DNA from: Eubacterium plexicaudatum ASF492 | GTDB taxonomy: Bacteria; Bacillota; Clostridia; Lachnospirales; Lachnospiraceae | Reading direction: 5' to 3' | DNA length: 64,000 bases | Assembly: GCF_000364225.2 (NCBI RefSeq) | Contig: NZ_AQFT02000001.1 | Location: 5,204,001 to 5,268,000, forward strand | Shown: positions 57,368 through 64,000 of the stretch, piece after piece | How positions within the stretch are numbered: the stretch's first letter is position 1 | How the letters are laid out: each line of letters begins with the position of its first letter | Made by a program: the position numbers and the translations under genes | The notes under the pieces: model-generated | The model's database searches: none | Told to the model about the DNA's origin: nothing | What the model saw: the letters and a program-made list of their open reading frames with translations, nothing else

Positions 57368-58545
57368 GGAAAGAAACGAATGGAAAATTGACGGTTTTGT
57401 TTGTGTTAGCGGTTAGTTTTATAGCTGTTTCCCTGATTACTTTTTTACTGACATATTATTACAGCGCTCTTCAATTTGAGCGATTGGGGAATTTGTGTGA
57501 GGGAATTCTTGCAAAGCATCCGGAGTGCAGACAGACTGTTTTAGAAATTTTGAAATCAAACGGGACAGATTCTGTGGCTTCTCCGGAAGAAAATATTCTG
57601 CTGTCTTTTGGCTACCGACAATCGGATTTTTTCGGAATCAATGGAAAGATATTTTTGATTGGAGGTTTGGGATTTTTGACAGGAAATCTATGTGTCCTTT
57701 TTTCCTTCCGGCATTGGAATAAAAACAAGATAGCCCGGATCAAAGCGTTGACCGAATATTTGGAGAAAGTGAACATGGGAAAGCAGGGCCTGCTTTTTGA
57801 TGTATCGGAAGATGATTTTTCCGGGTTGCAGGATGAGATATATAAAACCATAACAAATCTTTACCAGACAAGAGAGGCCGCATTGGAGGAGAAAAATAAT
57901 TTTGCCGATAATTTGTCTAATATTGCGCATCAGCTTAAAACGCCGATTACCACGATTTCCCTGTCTGTCGGGATGATGAAGGAGCATCCGTCTTTTGATT
58001 ATACCGAACAGATCAGACGACAATTAAACAGGCTCACACATCTTGAAGAAACATTGCTGCTGCTGTCTCGTATTGATGCGGGAGTACTTGTTATGAAGCA
58101 AAATACCGTAGATGTTTTTACATTGCTTACCTTGGCTTATGATAACTTACAGGAGTTGTTTTTGCAGAATGGCGTATCGGTTGATATACCGGAAGCGGGT
58201 GAAATGAATGTGATTGCAGATTTGGATTGGACAATGGAGGCGATTATAAATTTGATGAAAAATTGTATGGAACATTCCAAAGCGGGTTCAACGGTCCGCT
58301 GTTCTTATGAAAAAAATCCTTTATATGTCCGGATACGGATATGGGACGAGGGGGATGGATTTGAGAAAGAGGATTTACCGCATTTGTTTGAGCGTTTTTA
58401 TCGTGGGAAAAATGGCGGCGAGGGCGGCATTGGAATTGGGCTTTCTTTGTCAAAGGCAATTATTGAAATGCAGAACGGAATTGTGCGTGCATTTAATCTG
58501 CATGAAAGCGGCGCTTGTTTTGAAATTTGTTTCTATAGTCACTAA
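57364..58545 (+). CDS. Sensor histidine kinase
   Basis: 393 residues. Two membrane helices (about 10-32 and 95-118) around a 60-residue outer loop, HAMP-like linker, phospho-His in NIAHQLKTPITTISL (about 190), N box INLMKNCMEHS, then DEGDGFEKEDL and GIGIGLSLSKAI. The short sensor loop fits kinases that get the signal from their ABC exporter, as in Bce-type modules. Start overlaps the regulator stop (ATGA). Confidence 0.92.
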   Translation: MRKETNGKLTVLFVLAVSFIAVSLITFLLTYYYSALQFERLGNLCEGILAKHPECRQTVLEILKSNGTDSVASPEENILLSFGYRQSDFFGINGKIFLIGGLGFLTGNLCVLFSFRHWNKNKIARIKALTEYLEKVNMGKQGLLFDVSEDDFSGLQDEIYKTITNLYQTREAALEEKNNFADNLSNIAHQLKTPITTISLSVGMMKEHPSFDYTEQIRRQLNRLTHLEETLLLLSRIDAGVLVMKQNTVDVFTLLTLAYDNLQELFLQNGVSVDIPEAGEMNVIADLDWTMEAIINLMKNCMEHSKAGSTVRCSYEKNPLYVRIRIWDEGDGFEKEDLPHLFERFYRGKNGGEGGIGIGLSLSKAIIEMQNGIVRAFNLHESGACFEICFYSH

Positions 58546-58604
58546 GATGTCACTTTACTTTGTTATGATTAAGAAAAAATATGTCGAAGGAGCAGGAGGT
58601 TACT

Positions 58605-59284
58605 ATGGAAATACTGAAATGCATTGGTGTTGAAAAAGTATTTGGAAAAGGCGACGGCAAAGTTACCGCTTTAAACGGCATTGACCTTTCCGTTGAAAAG
58701 GGGGAATTTGTGGCTATTGTTGGCGCATCGGGTTCCGGAAAATCAACGCTTTTGCATATTTTGGGGAGCGTTGATAAAGCGACAAAGGGAACGGTAATGA
58801 TAGATGGTGTTGATATCGGAGGATTGAATGCTACGGATACTGCAATTTTCAGAAGAAGAAAAGTCGGCTTGATCTATCAGTTTTATAACCTGATTCCAAC
58901 TTTGACAGTAGAAAAGAATATCTGCATGCCGATGCTGCTGGATAAGAGAAAACCGGATAAGGAGTATTTGAAAAAAATTATCGACACATTGGGCATAGAG
59001 AATAAAATGGAAAGTCTGCCCGGTCAGTTATCCGGAGGGCAGCAGCAAAGAGTGGCGATTGCAAGATCATTGATTTACCGACCTGCCATTTTGCTTGCGG
59101 ATGAGCCGACAGGAAATCTTGACAGGAAAATTCTAAAGAAATTGTTGATCTTTTGAAGCTGTCTAACCGCAATTTTAATCAGACCATTCTGCTTATTACC
59201 CATGATGAAAAGATTGCCCTGGAAGCGGATCATATTATAACGATAGAGGACGGAAAAATTATCGGCGATCGGAAACGGAGGTGA
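58605..59284 (+). CDS. ABC transporter ATPase (FtsE/MacB/BceA type), frameshifted near the end
   Basis: The start at 58605 behind GGAGGTTACT. Walker A GASGSGKST, Q-loop IYQFYNLIPTLTVEKNI, signature QLSGGQQQRVAIARSLI, Walker B ILLADEPTGNLD. AAAA (59127-59130) is one base short; with five the protein continues KNSKEIVDLLKLSNRNFNQT and LLITHDEKIALEADHI to a stop at 59284, 6 bases before the permease ATG. About 226 residues, normal for the subfamily. Confidence 0.9.
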
Positions 59285-59289
59285 GCAGA

Positions 59290-61485
59290 ATGTGGAAAGA
59301 TTATTCGAAGAGTTATATTAAATATAACCGAGCTTCCGGTGTATCGGTGATGGCGGCAGCTCTGATTGCTACGATGTTCCTGTCACTTTTATGCAGTATT
59401 GCTTACAACTTTTGGTCATATGAAATCGAAAAGATTGTCTTGGAAGAAGGTGATTGGCAGGGACGTATAATCGGCGAAATAGATGAAAATGATTTACTAA
59501 TGATACGTAATTTTGCAAATGTGGAAAAAGCGGTTGTGAATAAAGAATTATCTGAAAAAGAAGATATTGTGATTGACGTTTATTTTGAGAATATCGGCAG
59601 GATTTATCAGGATATGCCGTTGATTTGCGCACAGCTTGGATTGGAAAAGGATGCCATACGTTACCATTCACTGCTGTTATCCAGATACCGGATTCATGAT
59701 CCGCAGGACCCCGAACCGCCAATGTTGCTGACGCTGTATCTGGGAATATTGGCAATCGTAGCGGTATCTTTGATATTGATTATCCACAATTCCTTTGCAT
59801 TATCCATGCATGCAAGAATTCATCAGTTTGGTATTTTTTCGAGTATTGGAGCTACGCCGAAGCAAATCGGAATTTGTCTGCTGCAGGAAGCTTTGTCGCT
59901 TAGCGCAGTGCCTATTCTGATTGGCAGTATGTTGGGGATTGCAATTAGTTACGGTCTGATAGAAGCACTCAATATGTTTGCAAAAAACGTTACCGAACGC
60001 CACGAAGCAGTTTTTTCGTATCATCCGCTTATATTTGCGGCTACTGTTTTTTCGGCTGTTTTTACGGTATTGATTTCGGCATGGATACCGGCGAGAAAGA
60101 TCAGCAGGATGACGCCTCTTGCATCCATAAGGAGTGTAGATTGTTTACAATTAAAGAAAAGAAAACATTCTCGAATATTATTCCTGTTGTTTGGTATGAA
60201 AGGGGAACTTGCGGGAAATGCATTAAGAACACAGAAAAAATCATTGCGGATATCTACGATATCACTGCTTCTTTCATTTTTGGGATTTTCCGTTATGCTT
60301 TGCTTTACGACTCTTTCCGGTATCAGTACAAGATATACTTATTTTGAAAGATATCAGGATGCATGGGACGTAATGATAACCGTAAAGGATACCGGTATCG
60401 TAGATTTTGATTTGACTGAAGAATTACAGAATGTTTCCGGAGCAAAAGAGGTTACGGTATACCAAAAAGCGGAAGCAATGACGTTTCTGCCGCAGGATTG
60501 GCAGAGTGATGCATTAACCGCACTTGGCGGACTTCATACCGTTGCGGGAAAGCAAAAGGAAGATGGTCGGTTTCAGGTGGAAGTTCCGATTGTTGTATTG
60601 GATGATACAAGCTTTTTAACGTATTGTTCCCGAATCGGCATTCCACCAAGTCCGGATGGAGCAGTTGTGCTGAATCAGATATGGGATTCCATTAACAGTA
60701 ATTTTCGTTATAAAGAGTATATTCCGTTCGTGAAAGAGGACAGAGACAAAATGACGCTGTATAACATCAGCATGAATCATCAAAATGTGGAAATCCCGAT
60801 TTTATCTTATACACAGACAGCTCCTGTTTTGAGAGAGGAATATAAAAATTACAGCCTTGTGCATATTATGCCGCTGACGCTGTGGAAAGAAATAGCAGAT
60901 GTGGTCGGAGGATTGGAATCTGACAGCTGCATCCGGATTTTTTCAGGCGGAGATGCTTCCCTTACCGATTTGAACGATCTGGAAAAAGAAGCGGTATGGC
61001 TTGTAGAACGGGAATATAAAATTGAAAGTGAAAACAGAGTTCGGGAAAAACTTTCTAATGACAGTATCATACAGGGGATGGTAATGATTTTGGGAGCATT
61101 TTGCGTGTTGCTTGCCGTTATAGGTATTGCGAATGTATTTTCAAATACGTTAGGGTTTTTACGTCAGAGAAAACGGGAATTTGCGCAATACAGGTCTATT
61201 GGTTTAACACCGCAGGAGATGTGGCAAATGTTCCGTATCGAAGCATTTGTCATTGCAGGAAAGCCGGTTCTGATTACCGTGCCGATCACCATATTATTTG
61301 TACGGTTTGCGGTAGCGGCAAGTTATCTGGACCCAATGGTATTTTGGGCGGAAGTCCCTGTTCTGCCGATTCTAACGTTTGCAGCAGCAATTGTATTCTT
61401 TGTTACCGTCGCTTATTATATCGGAGGAAAACGTCTTTTACAGTGTGATTTGAATGAGACATTACGAAATGATGTATTGATGTAA
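59290..61485 (+). CDS. FtsX-like ABC permease
   Basis: 731 residues; the ATG at 59290 (CGGAGG upstream) preferred over GTG 59281. Two FtsX domains: first with SSIGATPKQIGICLLQEALS (about 190), second with RSIGLTPQEMWQMFRIEAF (about 640). About eight membrane helices and a large extracellular part between (residues 370-600). Bce/Mac-type exporters of this plan move or detach antimicrobial peptides. Partner of the ATPase at 58605. Confidence 0.9.
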   Translation: MWKDYSKSYIKYNRASGVSVMAAALIATMFLSLLCSIAYNFWSYEIEKIVLEEGDWQGRIIGEIDENDLLMIRNFANVEKAVVNKELSEKEDIVIDVYFENIGRIYQDMPLICAQLGLEKDAIRYHSLLLSRYRIHDPQDPEPPMLLTLYLGILAIVAVSLILIIHNSFALSMHARIHQFGIFSSIGATPKQIGICLLQEALSLSAVPILIGSMLGIAISYGLIEALNMFAKNVTERHEAVFSYHPLIFAATVFSAVFTVLISAWIPARKISRMTPLASIRSVDCLQLKKRKHSRILFLLFGMKGELAGNALRTQKKSLRISTISLLLSFLGFSVMLCFTTLSGISTRYTYFERYQDAWDVMITVKDTGIVDFDLTEELQNVSGAKEVTVYQKAEAMTFLPQDWQSDALTALGGLHTVAGKQKEDGRFQVEVPIVVLDDTSFLTYCSRIGIPPSPDGAVVLNQIWDSINSNFRYKEYIPFVKEDRDKMTLYNISMNHQNVEIPILSYTQTAPVLREEYKNYSLVHIMPLTLWKEIADVVGGLESDSCIRIFSGGDASLTDLNDLEKEAVWLVEREYKIESENRVREKLSNDSIIQGMVMILGAFCVLLAVIGIANVFSNTLGFLRQRKREFAQYRSIGLTPQEMWQMFRIEAFVIAGKPVLITVPITILFVRFAVAASYLDPMVFWAEVPVLPILTFAAAIVFFVTVAYYIGGKRLLQCDLNETLRNDVLM

Positions 61486-61527
61486 TTTTATTGCCGGGCG
61501 GATTTTTTGTCCGGAATCGGAAGATTG

Positions 61528-61562
61528 CCGGAGAATGACAGCTGCAGAAAATCATTCTCCGG
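61528..61562 (+). terminator. Terminator after the FtsX operon
   Basis: CCGGAGAATGA / TCATTCTCCGG, 13-base loop, then CTTAATTTG; a weaker CCGGGCGGA/TCCGG hairpin lies just before it. Confidence 0.65.
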
Positions 61563-61600
61563 CTTAATTTGAGCCATCTTTCATTTTTATAATAATTCGT

Positions 61601-61765
61601 CTATACCATGTGCATCAAAAAATATTCCAGCGTTCCGTTTTTGGTTTCATACCGGCGCTTTAAGCCAAGCTCGCCCGTAACCCGTCCACATGGAGCGTCG
61701 TAAAATGCTTCCCCTTTCATAAAGCGATAAAAAATACCGGCAATCGGCGATCTCCAATCATACAT
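61601..61765 (-). CDS. Unknown 54-aa frame, possibly a gene remnant
   Basis: Reads MYDWRSPIAGIFYRFMKGEA and ends KNGTLEYFLMHMV on the minus strand. Composition is protein-like, but the ATG has no clear ribosome site, and the stretch looks like the C-terminal end of a longer protein. It fills most of the 450-bp gap between the FtsX gene and the diguanylate cyclase. No family recognised. Confidence 0.35.
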   Translation of the reverse strand: MYDWRSPIAGIFYRFMKGEAFYDAPCGRVTGELGLKRRYETKNGTLEYFLMHMV

Positions 61766-61937
61766 AAAAAGTGAAAGATATTTTTAAATGTGACATTGCT
61801 TTTTTTTAACATGCTCAAGTTTAGCATGTGCAGGCGGATAGAAACAGTCTTGTATTCACGAAATTTGTGTGCTATTATTACAGTGGGACGGGGTAGGCTG
61901 CATATACAGTCATTTTCATACGAAACAGGAGGCATGG

Positions 61938-63842
61938 ATGAAGCCACTTAAAGAAATTATCAGTCGGTATATGAATCGGGTCACATTAATCATGATTTCT
62001 TTTTTGATTATTGTTATTATATGTGTTCAGAGTGCCGATACACATCGGCAGGCGTATGACGATGCTGTTATGACGTTTCGGCAGATTGAGCAGGTACTGG
62101 AACAGAACAGTGCGGAGATTGCCGAAACCAAAAAAGAATACAGCCAGACCTGTCTGTACAATGCCGAAGCAATTGCGTATCTGATTCAGGAAAAGCCTTC
62201 GGTACTTGAAAGCGTGGAAGAACTCAGGCGAATTGCGGTTTTTATGGAAGTGGATGAAATCCATATTTTTGACGAGACCGGACGTATCTTTGCAGGAACG
62301 CATCCGAAATATTTTGATTTTACATTTGATTCCGGTGAACAGATGATGTTCTTTAAGCCGATGCTGTCCGATAAGTCTTTGAAGCTTGTGCAGGATATTA
62401 CGCCTAACGTTGCGGAGGCAAAGCTGATGCAGTATTCGGCTCTGTGGAGTGCCGACGGCAAATTTATAGTCCAGGTAGGCATGTCGCCTGTCAATGTCAT
62501 GAAAGAGACACAGAAAAATGAACTATCCTATTTATTTTCGTTGTTTCGGGTGAATCCGGAGGCCAGCTATTATGCAATTGACCGAACGAGCGGAGAAATC
62601 GTTGGTTCCACGGAGTTAGACTGTGTGCATAAAAATGCCGAGGAGATCGGGTTCAGCCTTGCTGACATTGAGAGTCAGCCAAATGGATTTCATGCAAATG
62701 TCAATGGGCATAATTCTTTCTGTGTGTTCAAAACCATAGATTCCAATTATATTGGGCGGGTTCTTACAAGGCGTGTGCTGTATGAGTGGATTTTGATGAA
62801 TACGATAGTTTTATTGGGCTGTCTTGCTCTCATTGCAGTGGTGCTTATGCGTGCTGTGACCAGATATACGAACCACTATGTTGTGGAAGACATTTATCAT
62901 ATTAATAAAAAACTGCATGCGATCGCCGCCGGGAATCTGGATGAGGTTATCGACATTCGAAGCAGTACGGAATTTTCAGAGCTGAGCAGTGATATCAACC
63001 GGATGAAGAAGAGCCTTTTAGACAGCGGTCGGAAAATGTCTTATGTGCTCAGCAAAACGAATTTGTATATCGGAGTATATGAATATAACGAGCATACGCT
63101 GCCGGTTCGTTTTACGGAGTGTGTACCGCAGATTCTTGGACTTAGTCCGGAAAAGACGAAACAGCTGTGCAGTAACTATCGGCTGTTCAGGGAGTTCCTT
63201 TCACAGCTGCGCAGTCAGCCATTTGCCAATGAGGATAATGTTTTTAAACTGGATGAACGCTATATCAAGGTGGAAGAAATCTCTGAGAACAGCAATGTAT
63301 TCGGTGTAATGATTGACGTGACGGAAGAGACGGTAAAGCGTTTGCAGATTGAACAGGAGCGGGATATTGACCATCTGACCGGATTGTATAATCGTCGTGG
63401 ACTGGAAAGCTTTCTTGCGTCCTGTTTTGTTAAGCCGCAGGAGTTTCGTGAAAGTGCGCTTGTGATGATCGACGCGGATAATTTAAAAATTGTTAATGAC
63501 ACGTATGGTCATGAGGGTGGCGATGCTTATTTAAAACAGCTTGCCGTTATTCTCGAAAAATTCGCACCCGGTCACAGTGCTGCCGCCAGACTTGGAGGCG
63601 ATGAATTTGTCTTGTTTTTATATAAATATCAGACGAAGGAAGCACTTTTCAATGCGGTTGCCGCACTGGAGAAGCTTCAGAATAACAGTCGTGCGTATCT
63701 GAATGAGGAATTGCATATCCCTCTGAGTTTTTCGTTTGGCTGTTGTCTGACGGAAGGATATACCGATTATCAGGTGCTGTTAAAAGAAGCGGATGAGAAA
63801 ATGTATGAGAACAAAAAGGCACGTAAACTGGGAAGATCATGA
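61938..63842 (+). CDS. Membrane diguanylate cyclase (GGDEF)
   Basis: 634 residues from the ATG at 61938 (CAGGAGG 5 bases before). N-terminal membrane helix (LIMISFLIIVIICV), a 240-residue extracellular Cache-like sensor, second helix (IVLLGCLALIAVVLMRAV), HAMP, a short PAS-like segment, then the GGDEF domain: DHLTGLYNRRGLE, DADNLKIVNDTYGHEGGDAY and the active site RLGGDEFVLFL. The RxxD inhibitory site is not evident. Makes cyclic di-GMP in response to an external signal. No EAL domain attached. Confidence 0.92.
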   Translation: MKPLKEIISRYMNRVTLIMISFLIIVIICVQSADTHRQAYDDAVMTFRQIEQVLEQNSAEIAETKKEYSQTCLYNAEAIAYLIQEKPSVLESVEELRRIAVFMEVDEIHIFDETGRIFAGTHPKYFDFTFDSGEQMMFFKPMLSDKSLKLVQDITPNVAEAKLMQYSALWSADGKFIVQVGMSPVNVMKETQKNELSYLFSLFRVNPEASYYAIDRTSGEIVGSTELDCVHKNAEEIGFSLADIESQPNGFHANVNGHNSFCVFKTIDSNYIGRVLTRRVLYEWILMNTIVLLGCLALIAVVLMRAVTRYTNHYVVEDIYHINKKLHAIAAGNLDEVIDIRSSTEFSELSSDINRMKKSLLDSGRKMSYVLSKTNLYIGVYEYNEHTLPVRFTECVPQILGLSPEKTKQLCSNYRLFREFLSQLRSQPFANEDNVFKLDERYIKVEEISENSNVFGVMIDVTEETVKRLQIEQERDIDHLTGLYNRRGLESFLASCFVKPQEFRESALVMIDADNLKIVNDTYGHEGGDAYLKQLAVILEKFAPGHSAAARLGGDEFVLFLYKYQTKEALFNAVAALEKLQNNSRAYLNEELHIPLSFSFGCCLTEGYTDYQVLLKEADEKMYENKKARKLGRS

Positions 63843-63911
63843 GACGACGACAACCGTGATGTTCGATTTTGATTGTGAAAAGCTTGAAAACGATAAATAA
63901 GGAGAGAGAAT

Positions 63912-64000
63912 ATGTTATTTTTACAATATCCAAAATGTACGACCTGCAAAAAGGCTAAAAAGTGGCTGGAAACAAATCACATTACCGTTACGGAACGTCA
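63912..64000 (+). CDS. ArsC/Spx-family reductase, partial (runs off right edge)
   Basis: Start at 63912 with AAGGAGAGAGAAT upstream. The first 29 residues read MLFLQYPKCTTCKKAKKWLE, the CxxC thioredoxin-fold start of YffB/ArsC-like proteins. Members of this group act as Spx-type regulators or glutaredoxin-like reductases; which one cannot be told from 29 residues. Confidence 0.8.
   Translation, partial: MLFLQYPKCTTCKKAKKWLETNHITVTER

Noticed and set aside
63843..63899. C-terminal extension of the diguanylate cyclase in another frame (HETTTTVMFDFDCEKLENDK)
   Set aside because: It would need an extra base that is not in a homopolymer, and the GGDEF domain already ends normally; kept only as a note.
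1..64000. tRNA or rRNA genes
   Set aside because: No cloverleaf with a TTCGA-type arm or rRNA segment was recognised; a covariance search would be needed to exclude them fully.

Overview
The window looks like an accessory-rich stretch from a gut Firmicute of the Lachnospiraceae type. The case for this is moderate to low G+C, strong AGGAGG ribosome sites, BlaI/M56 and XRE regulators, Clostridia-style IS66, IS1380 and IS4-like elements, and protein relatives such as a Nudix hydrolase, GH1 beta-glucosidase, MATE exporter and LCN/Bce-like ABC modules. Genus cannot be fixed from sequence reading alone.

Layout. (1) 1-1160: the end of a blaR1/mecR1-blaI two-gene regulator with three palindromic operators. 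(2) 1352-2338: an XRE regulator, a 21-aa peptide gene with a perfect 18-bp inverted repeat behind it, and a broken DUF3825-like gene. (3) 2400-9036: an HK97-type prophage packaging/head module (terS remnant fused to a mobile-element gene, terL, portal, ClpP-like protease, capsid) with a type III ToxIN toxin-antitoxin between terL and portal; no tail genes follow. (4) 9051-10845: a TPR-HEPN protein and the tail of an rRNA methyltransferase-like gene. (5) 10991-12947: three AT-rich phage-like genes, one with a bacterial Ig-like domain. (6) 13043-13390: a TxpA/RatA-like type I toxin-antitoxin. (7) 13495-30371: an insertion-sequence graveyard. It holds two IS families in several copies (three identical 1654-bp IS1380 copies; an IS4-like element; three IS66-family elements or parts), a YgiT fragment and a YafQ/DinJ-like pair. 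Removing the IS copies restores a small divergent early-region of an AT-rich phage- or plasmid-like element, controlled by a ribbon-helix-helix gene and CTATTCACGT repeats. (8) 30405-34740: MATE exporter, GNAT acetyltransferase, broken nucleotidyltransferase, two copies of a leader-peptide/terminator module, and deletion-fused PTS/GH1 and sigma-factor scraps. (9) 35073-39818: a two-component system and ABC exporter. (10) 40148-41633: Nudix hydrolase and an unknown protein. (11) 41918-56612: a type 1 BREX defence operon (brxA, brxB, brxC, pglX, [DUF262 + AAA ATPase], pglZ). pglX is split by an IS4-like element with a clean 9-bp target duplication, and brxL is not found. (12) 56696-61485: a second two-component system with an ABC/FtsX exporter. 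(13) 61938-64000: a diguanylate cyclase and the start of an ArsC-family gene.

A cross-cutting result: at least 18 genes are broken by what reads as loss of one base from a homopolymer run, always a loss and never a gain. That is the signature of long-read consensus error, so many apparent pseudogenes here (capsid, brxA, brxC, response regulator, kinase, MATE, Nudix, ABC subunits) are probably intact in the organism. The IS insertions, with exact target duplications, and the in-frame stop codons are independent of that problem.
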